A stretch of DNA of 11,671 nucleotides from JAVZLH01 sp049700435 (GTDB taxonomy: Archaea; Thermoproteota; Bathyarchaeia; Bathyarchaeales; Bathycorpusculaceae), in the NCBI GenBank assembly GCA_049700435.1, contig JBNAVK010000040.1, forward strand, positions 1 through 11,671, given 5' to 3'. Positions 6,657 through 11,671 of the stretch are shown piece after piece. Below the pieces are notes generated by a model, which worked only from the letters and a program-made list of their open reading frames with translations, did not search any database and was not told the origin of the DNA. Numbering within the stretch: position 1 is the stretch's first letter; every line of letters begins with the position of its first letter. The translations under genes were made by a program, and so were the position numbers.

Positions 6657-7697
6657 TTACAGCGACCCGCTTAACATGCCGTAAAGCAGTCCAAAGATTA
6701 CGCTTCCAGCCCAAGCTATAAGCATATAGGTTAAAACGACTTTCCACTTGGCTATCCGCGAGACAGCTAAGGCGTTAGCCACATCATATGGTTGCCCCAT
6801 AAGCCAACTAAGCAACGCGCCCTTCGACATGCCTAACTCGTACATTCCCTTCCCGAGAACAATTTCGACAAGCGTGGGAGTGTAAAGAGGCCCGCCAATA
6901 ACAGAAGCAATTAAAACTCCTGTGACGCCTGTTAGGTATGTTCCAACAATGTCTTCTGGCAGAAACGCCTCTACGTAGCTGACTGCAACCAGCCCCAAAA
7001 GAAAGAATGGAAGAATTTGTTTTGCCAAATACCCTGCAAATTTTAGCGATGCCCAAAGTCTTTCATCTAAAGGAGGCTTAACAATCTCTATCTTCGCCAA
7101 TGATGAAGCTGCACTGTTTATTTGGTGCTCTTTTTCGACCGCCTTACCCCATGGAGTTTTTGATATAATTACACCTGCAACCAGAGACACAACTGCAGAC
7201 ACTATAATGCGCACTCCCGCGATCTCCCATGATATCATCTCTCCAGTGAGCAGTATGGATAGGATGTTGGCTGCTGGAGCCATCAACAAGAAAGTTATTG
7301 CTGGGCCTATTCCCGCCCCGGCATACAATACTCCGCCAAAGAGGGGAACCATCGTACATGAACAAACTGTTAGGAAGGGGGCCATTCCAAGCGCAAGTCC
7401 ATATCCTGCTACTTTTCCGCTGCCCATATATTTTGTTATTGCTTCTTTTGGTACAAACTCGTAGATTAAGCCTGCAACTGTGAATGCGAAGAGGAGGCAA
7501 ACTGTTCCATGGCTGAAGTAGTCAATTAAGTATACTATTGGGATTTGCCATAGTGGAAGCGGACGTAAATCAACGGGTTTTGATTGCGGCGCCAGCGAAT
7601 ATGCTACTATTCGGCTGTAGATTAGAAGCCCTATGACAACTATTATGAATGCTAGGATTATGCCTGCGCGGACGGCTCTTTTAGTTTTTTCTTCCAT
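6657..7697 (-). CDS. permease of the ArsP/PF03773 (DUF318) family
   Basis: Integral-membrane protein of 346 residues with about eight to ten hydrophobic segments in two halves. The first half carries the family signature C112-S-C114-T-M-V-P-L-F-G-G followed by GAGIGPAITFLLMAPAANI. The second half has the mirror segment GGPLYTPTLVEI and LMGQPYDVANALAVS. Characterised members (ArsP) export trivalent organoarsenicals, and the paired cysteines are thought to contact the soft metal(loid). Other members are linked to mercury or are uncharacterised, so the substrate is left open. It is the second gene of the leftward ArsR-flanked operon, 15 nt after the thioredoxin-like gene, with an AAGGCG ribosome site. 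Co-occurrence with a small CxxC thioredoxin and ArsR is a recurrent arrangement for this permease. Family certain, substrate not. Confidence 0.92.
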   Translation of the reverse strand: MEEKTKRAVRAGIILAFIIVVIGLLIYSRIVAYSLAPQSKPVDLRPLPLWQIPIVYLIDYFSHGTVCLLFAFTVAGLIYEFVPKEAITKYMGSGKVAGYGLALGMAPFLTVCSCTMVPLFGGVLYAGAGIGPAITFLLMAPAANILSILLTGEMISWEIAGVRIIVSAVVSLVAGVIISKTPWGKAVEKEHQINSAASSLAKIEIVKPPLDERLWASLKFAGYLAKQILPFFLLGLVAVSYVEAFLPEDIVGTYLTGVTGVLIASVIGGPLYTPTLVEIVLGKGMYELGMSKGALLSWLMGQPYDVANALAVSRIAKWKVVLTYMLIAWAGSVIFGLLYGMLSGSL

Positions 7698-7712
7698 GCG
7701 CTTTTTCGCCTT

Positions 7713-7985
7713 CTATTTGGCTGCTTCTTTCAGCAGTTTTTCCACTTCATCTTCGCTTGGGATTCTTCCCATAATTTTGACAGTGTCATTTATTGCTATG
7801 GCTGGAGAAACTAAAACGCCATACTTCTGCGCTACTTGCTTTGACATTATATTTGCCTTTTCAATCTCCACCTTAATTCCAGACTGCTTAAGTTTTTCAG
7901 CAGCCTTTTCCACGGCCTTTTTGGCTGCTTGACATCGCATGCAAGGCGGCTCAGGGCCTACGATTTCAACTTTAACTTCTTTCAT
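7713..7985 (-). CDS. small thioredoxin-like redox-active disulfide protein (Thioredoxin_3 type)
   Basis: A 90-residue single-domain thioredoxin fold. The active site C15-M-R-C18 follows EIVGPEPP and precedes a long helix. The cis-Pro is in LVSP61AIAIND, and the second redox-fold strand precedes it. This is the MTH895/'redox-active disulfide protein 2' group, commonly next to PF03773 permeases. It probably reduces the substrate or the permease's CSC thiols. I chose ATG 7985 over an in-frame ATG at 8096. It has an AAGGTG ribosome site, the domain begins there, and the longer version would run through the operator and into arsR. It is the first gene of the leftward operon and faces arsR. Confidence 0.9.
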   Translation of the reverse strand: MKEVKVEIVGPEPPCMRCQAAKKAVEKAAEKLKQSGIKVEIEKANIMSKQVAQKYGVLVSPAIAINDTVKIMGRIPSEDEVEKLLKEAAK

Positions 7986-8014
7986 TGTTTTCACCTTAGG
8001 GAAGTGATGAAGAA

Positions 8015-8040
8015 TATAGCAATATTTAAATATTGTTATA
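8015..8040. promoter_or_regulatory. ArsR-type operator with embedded TATA, serving both directions
   Basis: A 26-bp palindrome centred between 8027 and 8028: TATAGCAATATTT followed by AAATATTGTTATA. Only one symmetric pair (8019 versus 8036) is mismatched. The AT-rich core with ATA...TAT ends is the style of ArsR/SmtB operators. The core TATTTAAATA is itself a TATA box, symmetric, and placed about 28 nt before the arsR ATG at 8056 (leaderless transcript) and about 43 nt before the ATG of the thioredoxin-like gene at 7985 (short leader with AAGGTG). One element can therefore act as promoter for both strands, and repressor binding would shut both. Its identity as the ArsR site rests on symmetry and location next to arsR. 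Confidence 0.8.
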
Positions 8041-8055
8041 GACTTTTGCTTAAAC

Positions 8056-8379
8056 ATGCATCCAAAAACAAAAAATGTAAGCAGGTTCAAAGCCAAAATC
8101 TTCCGCGCCCTCTCTGATCCTGTGAGGCTTAAAATCCTTGAATGTTTGCGTGATGGAGAGAGATGTGTCTGCGAAATTGTTCCGTGTGTGGGAATCGCGC
8201 AACCATTAGTTTCTAGGCATTTATCGATTCTAAAGGGTTGTGGACTTGTGAAGCATAGGAAGTATGGAAACAGAAGGTTCTATTCAATTGCTGACCCAGC
8301 AATACTTAAAGTGATTGACGCGGTGGATGCTGATTTTTTGGATGCGCTTTCAAAACGTGTTATTGAACAAATGGTTTAG
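8056..8379 (+). CDS. arsR: ArsR/SmtB-family metal(loid)-sensing repressor
   Basis: Winged-helix repressor of 107 residues. The core opens with F-R-A-L-S-D-P-V-R-L-K-I-L. The metal site is at the start of the recognition region: ERC37-V-C39-E-I with another Cys at 44, equivalent to the ELCVCDL motif of As(III)/Sb(III) sensors. The recognition helix follows as QPLVSRHLSILKGCGLV, then the beta wing RKYGNRRFYSI. C30 and C62 are further thiols. Ligand binding should release it from DNA. The palindrome at 8015-8040 overlapping its promoter implies autoregulation and control of the divergent permease operon. The start is ATG 8056, about 28 nt from the TATA core and without a Shine-Dalgarno, as for leaderless archaeal mRNAs. 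It leads a plus-strand operon of at least eight genes. The exact inducer cannot be deduced. Confidence 0.93.
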   Translation: MHPKTKNVSRFKAKIFRALSDPVRLKILECLRDGERCVCEIVPCVGIAQPLVSRHLSILKGCGLVKHRKYGNRRFYSIADPAILKVIDAVDADFLDALSKRVIEQMV

Positions 8380-8395
8380 AGGAGGCGAGAATGAA

Positions 8396-8833
8396 ATGTC
8401 AAAAGAAGGAGAATGGCAAGAAGGGATGCCAACCCATGAAACTGTGATATTTTCTTGTTTCGGCGGTTTGTCAAACACTGGAATAACAAGTGCATTGGCT
8501 TGCTTAGAAGTGGTTAAGGAACTTGGATTGGAAAAGGTTGCCATCGGATGTTTGCCATCGGTGCCGCTTGGCGTTAAGCCGGTTTTGGGAAAGTCGAAGG
8601 CTGCAAAGAAAATAATAACGGTGGACGGTTGCCCCTTTGAATGTGCTAGAAAGACGATAGAAAACGCTGGTTTCAAAATTTCCAAAAGCATCGTGCTTGT
8701 TCGGGATATTGGCATGAAAAAAGTGGCTTTGCACACAGATATTGGCAAGGGCTTAGGCGTGGAGAAATACATTTCTCAAGAAGACATTAGGAAGGCTAAA
8801 GAGTTGATTGTAAAGGCAATTTTGGAGGGATAA
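8396..8833 (+). CDS. DGC-domain cysteine protein (putative zinc/metal-binding), copy 1
   Basis: A 145-residue cytosolic protein of the DGC family (PF08859). It has SC21FGGLSNTG near the N-terminus, GC52LPSVPLGVKP in the middle and the name-giving D77-G-C79-PFEC83-ARKTIE after a KKIITV strand. C21, C52, C79 and C83 are the likely ligand set, with C36 extra. Family members are described only as putative zinc-binding and are often beside ArsR or metal genes; no reaction is established to my knowledge. The start is ATG 8396, not the further upstream ATG at 8315 inside arsR. A strong GGAGG lies 10 nt before 8396, and an ATG at 8391 is out of frame. It follows arsR by 16 nt and precedes its paralog by 2 nt. 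Confidence 0.85.
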   Translation: MSKEGEWQEGMPTHETVIFSCFGGLSNTGITSALACLEVVKELGLEKVAIGCLPSVPLGVKPVLGKSKAAKKIITVDGCPFECARKTIENAGFKISKSIVLVRDIGMKKVALHTDIGKGLGVEKYISQEDIRKAKELIVKAILEG

Positions 8834-8835
8834 GC

Positions 8836-9246
8836 ATGAATGAACAAAAAGAGGCAACTGTCCAACCCAAAATTCTTCCCTTGTGCTATAAGGTTGCCGA
8901 GCATGAAAATGTGGTTTGGGTTTGTGACGGAGCAGCCAATGTCGGGCAAATAGGACACGCTGTAGGCGTTTTGCTGACAAACCTTGACAAGGCGAGAATG
9001 TGCTGCACAACAGCTGTTGCAGCGGGCTCAAAGCCACACCTAGACATTGCGGAAAAAGCGAAAAAGAACATAGTCATAAACGGGTGCGGTAACAGATGCG
9101 CGTCAAAAGTCTTGGAGAAGGCTGGAAAAAGAATTGACTATGAAATTGACATATCGAAATACTTGCAAAAGGTGCCAACTCTCGACATTTATGAGGCGGA
9201 TGTTAAGAAAATAGCAGAAGTTGTCATCAAAGAAGCGAAACTATAA
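8836..9246 (+). CDS. DGC-domain cysteine protein, divergent copy 2
   Basis: 136 residues with the same layout as the preceding protein: VC30DGAANVGQIG, then MC56C57TTAVAAG, and KKNIVINGC84GNRC88ASKVLEKAG. A further Cys is at 17. The DGC signature has become N-G-C and the central single Cys is doubled, so the metal site probably differs from that of copy 1. The two genes are 2 nt apart with a GGAGGG ribosome site in the end of copy 1, which implies matched expression. They may form a heterodimer that binds or passes on a soft metal, an inference from tandem arrangement and complementary cysteines. Start ATG 8836; an ATG at 8840 is out of frame. Confidence 0.82.
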   Translation: MNEQKEATVQPKILPLCYKVAEHENVVWVCDGAANVGQIGHAVGVLLTNLDKARMCCTTAVAAGSKPHLDIAEKAKKNIVINGCGNRCASKVLEKAGKRIDYEIDISKYLQKVPTLDIYEADVKKIAEVVIKEAKL

Positions 9247-9259
9247 GTGATTTGAGATT

Positions 9260-9805
9260 ATGATTTATGAAATCAGCATTACGGAAAAAATTCCGTGCCT
9301 TCTTGAGCCTAGAAAGCTTCAGATAACCGCTCAAGCAGACAAGCCTCTAAGCGAGATCATTCCCATACTTTTTTTGGCTATACCCCATTCGCAATATGCT
9401 AAGGCTTTCGGATCAGTTACCTTCCTCTTAAATGGGAAGCTTGTAACTGTTTATTCTGATGGAAAGATTAAGTTAGGCTGCGCTTTAAGGGAGGAAATCG
9501 CCTTAAGGCTCTTGGAAAAATTGAAGGCTATACTGGACAAGGCTTATGAGTACTATGAGAGGCACGGTTCTCCAGACCCCAAGCTTTTAGAAATCAAACA
9601 GAAGCTTAACCCACTTGAGGTATACAGGCTTTTGCCCAAAACAGACTCTAAGGAATGCGGAGAACAGGGATGCTTCCCCTTCGCCGTAAAACTCGCAAAT
9701 GGAGGGAAAACCCTACAAGAATGCACCCAAATCCAACAACCAAAATACCGCACTGACAGAGAACAACTAGAAAGAATGTTGCAGCCAATAAAATTTACCG
9801 ATTAA
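9260..9805 (+). CDS. Fe-S-binding protein with N-terminal 'LPILxLAIP' domain and C-terminal FeS (PF04060-like) motif
   Basis: 181 residues, soluble. The N-terminal domain (about 1-100) carries TEKIPC13LLEPRKL, AQADKPLSEIIPILFLAIP and a GKLVTVYSDGKI strand pair. This is related to the first domain of small (Fe-S)-binding proteins of anaerobes with 'CDPRS...LPYLNA' sequences. The C-terminal part (118-156) reads NPLEVYRLLPKT, then the FeS motif S130-x2-C133-x4-C138-FPFA...C155. This family normally has Cys at position 130 (TNC-x2-CG), and the Ser leaves three cysteine ligands. C13 or C74 could help, or the cluster may be a 3Fe or labile type. A second gene of this kind starts at 11496. It lies 13 nt after the second DGC gene with a weak ribosome site. 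Electron transfer within the operon is the likely role. Confidence 0.83.
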   Translation: MIYEISITEKIPCLLEPRKLQITAQADKPLSEIIPILFLAIPHSQYAKAFGSVTFLLNGKLVTVYSDGKIKLGCALREEIALRLLEKLKAILDKAYEYYERHGSPDPKLLEIKQKLNPLEVYRLLPKTDSKECGEQGCFPFAVKLANGGKTLQECTQIQQPKYRTDREQLERMLQPIKFTD

Positions 9806-9817
9806 GAGGGGGGTAGT

Positions 9818-10525
9818 GTGCCAAAAAAGCAAAAGAAGCGAGAAAGTTGGAAGGAAATACAGCGTAAAAGGCAGTTGAAACTTCAAAAAGCCCAAGAAGC
9901 TTACCAGATACAAAAAGAAAGAGAGATCGCAAGAAAACCGAGAAAATGGCCTAAAGGCAAAATTCTCGGGGTATTCTGCTTATTTATTATGATATTTGGA
10001 GTTTACGGCTATTGGCAATATTATAACAGTCAACTCCCCCCAGCCATTGGCGGCAACTCTAACACTTCACCACCACCAGAAATTGCGCCAACATTCTCTC
10101 TAAAAGACATAAATGGGACACAATTTTCTTTAAGCCAGCAAAATGGAAAAGTAGTCGCCATTCATTTTATGGCTGTAGGCTGCAGCGGACAAATTTATCC
10201 CATAAATGACCATCAACTCAGTCAATTGAAAACTTTGTGTAACACATATTGTGGAAAAAAGCCATTCACTATAGTCACAGTTGCTGTTGCAAGTTGCCCA
10301 AATAGTCAGCTTACAAGCATCCGCAGTAGCTACGGCATTACATGGATTTTAGGCAACGATTACGATGACCAAACATTGGACATAGTAGACGCCTACAAAG
10401 ATTACTCAATTCGCGATGGAACTGTTGTTCTCATAGATAAGACGTTGCATGTGGCTAAAGTTTACACCGAAGAATTGGCAACTGACACCGTTAAAAACAA
10501 AATAGACCAGCTTTTGGAGGCTTAG
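9818..10525 (+). CDS. membrane-anchored TlpA/redoxin-like protein
   Basis: 235 residues. A very basic, charged helix (1-46, rich in Lys, Arg, Glu, Gln) precedes one membrane segment at about 48-67. A Pro/Ser/Asn linker (72-90) leads to an extracytoplasmic thioredoxin-like domain beginning PTFSLKDINGTQFSLSQQNGK. The active-site loop reads HFMAVGC122SGQ, so only one cysteine of the usual CxxC remains. C141, C145 (LCNTYC) and C160 (ASCPNSQ) could act as alternative partners. The start is GTG 9818, behind a strong GAGGGGGG run; it lies 12 nt after the previous stop. The following gene encodes a CcdA-type protein, which usually keeps such extracytoplasmic thiol proteins reduced. The long basic cytosolic N-terminus is unusual for the family. 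Confidence 0.85.
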   Translation: MPKKQKKRESWKEIQRKRQLKLQKAQEAYQIQKEREIARKPRKWPKGKILGVFCLFIMIFGVYGYWQYYNSQLPPAIGGNSNTSPPPEIAPTFSLKDINGTQFSLSQQNGKVVAIHFMAVGCSGQIYPINDHQLSQLKTLCNTYCGKKPFTIVTVAVASCPNSQLTSIRSSYGITWILGNDYDDQTLDIVDAYKDYSIRDGTVVLIDKTLHVAKVYTEELATDTVKNKIDQLLEA

Positions 10526-10534
10526 TAAAGCCAT

Positions 10535-11236
10535 ATGTTTGAAGAAGTTTTGAGCTTATTCTTTCTTGGGCTTGTAACCTTTCTTTCGCCGTGCTCGATT
10601 GCTTTAATTTCAGTGTACCTCACATATGCGGTGGGGATTGGCAAAAGTACATCGAAGGGGTTAGTCATCGGAATTAGCTTTACCATAGCCATGTGCCTCG
10701 TTTTCTTTTCCCTCGGCTACGCCGTAACCTCTCTCATTCCGTTAAGCATAGTGAATTACTCATTGTTCATGGGAATTGCGGGTGTTCTTCTCATACTTTT
10801 CGGATTCAACAATCTGGGTTTTTTCGGGAAAATCAACTTACCCAACTTTAGCATTTCTTTAAATGAGCGGATAAACGCCCTAAAACTGAACGCTCTAACA
10901 AACTTTTCAAAATACAATTATGCAATCGGCTCCTTTCTTTTCGGACTCGTCATCTCCATAGCGTTAGGACCGTGCTCCCTATCCATAGTATTACCAGCGA
11001 TACTGCTGACAATTCTAACAGCACCTACTCCATTTCACGGCGGCTTCCTACTTTTAATGTTTGGTCTGGGTCACGCTTTGCCAGTGATTTTACTGAGCAC
11101 TTTGCTTGCAACAGCCAGAAAAGCCATAAGCCAAAAAATATCTGAAAAAAGCGATTTATTAACAAAAAGTTTTGGAATCATTTTTGTGATAATTGGCATT
11201 GTAATGGTTGGATATGCGTTGGGAGGCTTGACATGA
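10535..11236 (+). CDS. CcdA/DsbD-type transmembrane thiol electron carrier
   Basis: 233-residue polytopic membrane protein with about six hydrophobic segments and an internal repeat. The two redox cysteines lie in SPC20SIALISVYLTYA and GPC147SLSIVLPAIL. This is the hallmark pair of CcdA/DsbD membrane domains, which move electrons from cytosolic thioredoxin to extracytoplasmic thiol proteins. The FGLGHALPVILL segment near residues 176-187 is also typical. The gene sits between a TlpA-like protein and a CxC thioredoxin-like protein, so its two redox partners are probably its operon neighbours. There is no sign of cytochrome c maturation genes here. Start ATG 10535, 9 nt after the preceding stop; the stop TGA overlaps the next ATG (ATGA), implying translational coupling. 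Confidence 0.92.
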   Translation: MFEEVLSLFFLGLVTFLSPCSIALISVYLTYAVGIGKSTSKGLVIGISFTIAMCLVFFSLGYAVTSLIPLSIVNYSLFMGIAGVLLILFGFNNLGFFGKINLPNFSISLNERINALKLNALTNFSKYNYAIGSFLFGLVISIALGPCSLSIVLPAILLTILTAPTPFHGGFLLLMFGLGHALPVILLSTLLATARKAISQKISEKSDLLTKSFGIIFVIIGIVMVGYALGGLT

Positions 11237-11499
11237 CTAAAAAGCATATGTTGAAAATCGAAGTCTTTGCACCTCTTGGTTCTTGTGTCTGCGATTTCGC
11301 ACCTTTTATGGAAAAAATCATGAATATAACGTCTAAATTCAAAGATTCTGTCAATATTGAAATGAAGTCAATCAAATCGCCGGAAGCTGTTAAATATGGC
11401 GTCCAAGGCTTATCCGTGGTAGTGGACGGTGATGTGAAACTCTCTGCAGATTTTGATGAAGAAGAATTCGAAAGAATCATAAGGGAGAAAATTAAATGA
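11233..11499 (+). CDS. small thioredoxin-like protein with CxC motif
   Basis: 88 residues. The predicted strand-helix-strand-strand-helix order matches small thioredoxin folds: KIEVFAPLGSC18-V-C20-DFAPFMEKI at the active site, and KYGVQGLSVVVDGDVKL for the second half. Compared with the 90-aa thioredoxin-like protein at 7713-7985, whose matching segment is KYGVLVSPAIAIND, the cis-Pro is replaced by Leu60/Ser61 and the active site is C-x-C rather than C-x2-C. Such changes often turn a disulfide reductase into a metal-binding or isomerase-like protein. Both junctions are ATGA overlaps (with the CcdA gene before and the Fe-S protein after), so the three are probably made together. It is the likely cytosolic partner of CcdA or of the Fe-S proteins, by position. 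Confidence 0.82.
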   Translation: MTKKHMLKIEVFAPLGSCVCDFAPFMEKIMNITSKFKDSVNIEMKSIKSPEAVKYGVQGLSVVVDGDVKLSADFDEEEFERIIREKIK

Positions 11500-11671
11500 G
11501 CGACAAAGATTTTGCGGAGCTTTTGTTTCCAGAAGTTTTGGTTAAGAAAATTGAGATTAAGGAGATAACGCCTTGCACTGCTGATCCTGAAAGGATTAAG
11601 TTTTTGGCTCAGGCTGACAAGCCTTTGGAGGATGTTTTGCCAATTCTTTATTTGGCTATTCCAAACGCGAA
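11496..11671 (+). CDS. second Fe-S-binding protein of the operon, N-terminal domain only (cut by window end)
   Basis: 58 codons are visible, starting at ATG 11496, which overlaps the preceding stop as ATGA. The segment EIKEITPC-TADPERIKF followed by AQADKPLEDVLPILYLAIP closely matches residues 7-42 of the protein at 9260-9805 (AQADKPLSEIIPILFLAIP). The two are therefore paralogs within one operon. Here the Cys is followed by ADPER, closer to the 'CDPRS' form of related Fe-S proteins than in copy one. Whether the C-terminal cluster motif is complete lies beyond the window. The N-terminus carries an extra hydrophobic-acidic lead (DFAELLFPEVL) absent from copy one. Confidence 0.85.
   Translation, partial: MSDKDFAELLFPEVLVKKIEIKEITPCTADPERIKFLAQADKPLEDVLPILYLAIPNA

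Noticed and set aside
7986..8096. N-terminal extension of the thioredoxin-like protein back to an ATG at 8096
   Set aside because: It would run through the operator palindrome and overlap the start of arsR, and its residues show no domain; ATG 7985 has a ribosome site and begins the fold.
8315..8395. Upstream start for the first DGC protein inside arsR
   Set aside because: The extra 27 residues are arsR read in another frame, and a GGAGG ribosome site points to ATG 8396.
10181..10192. Selenocysteine in the TlpA-like active site (a missing second Cys might be a TGA)
   Set aside because: The codons after C122 are sense codons (Ser-Gly-Gln); there is no in-frame TGA at the motif.

Overview
The window looks like chromosomal DNA from an anaerobic archaeon. 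It carries an archaeal (class I) CCA-adding enzyme. Promoter-like TATA boxes lie about 25-30 nt before starts, some apparently leaderless, and iron-sulfur and thiol-redox proteins are dense. The gene style resembles Bathyarchaeia-like lineages, but that placement is an impression, not something shown by the sequence.

Left part (1-4.6 kb): the 3' portion of cca (+) meets uppP/bacA (-) tail to tail, with 30 bp of overlap. A divergent gene for a cysteine-bearing protein of unknown function (DUF6125-like) follows. Then comes a large minus-strand Old-Yellow-Enzyme/2,4-dienoyl-CoA-reductase-type flavoprotein. Middle part (4.6-6.1 kb): a 46-residue zinc-ribbon protein (-), a thioredoxin-coupled-type arsenate reductase ArsC (-), and a 16-cysteine polyferredoxin (+).

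Right part (6.1-11.67 kb, running off the end): a divergon built around one ArsR-type operator at 8015-8040. Leftward it drives a thioredoxin-like CxxC protein, an ArsP/PF03773 'CSC' permease, a 62-aa zinc-ribbon protein and a ferredoxin-zinc-ribbon fusion. Rightward it drives arsR itself, two tandem DGC-domain (putative zinc-binding) cysteine proteins, an Fe-S protein, a membrane-anchored TlpA-like protein, a CcdA-type transmembrane electron carrier, a CxC thioredoxin-like protein, and the start of a second Fe-S protein paralogous to the first. Gaps are 2-16 nt, and the last two junctions are ATGA overlaps.

Together the genes suggest an ArsR-controlled system that handles a soft metal(loid) or its organic derivative. 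Sensing would be by ArsR and export by the permease. Cytosolic electrons would pass from ferredoxin and Fe-S proteins to thiol carriers, and across the membrane through CcdA to the TlpA-like protein. The substrate (arsenic, mercury, organometal or other) cannot be read from the sequence. Several components have altered active-site residues: an Fe-S ligand Cys changed to Ser, a thioredoxin fold with CxC and no cis-Pro, a one-cysteine TlpA motif, and an Asn at an expected catalytic Asp of the CCA enzyme. No RNA genes, insertion sequences or CRISPR arrays were seen.
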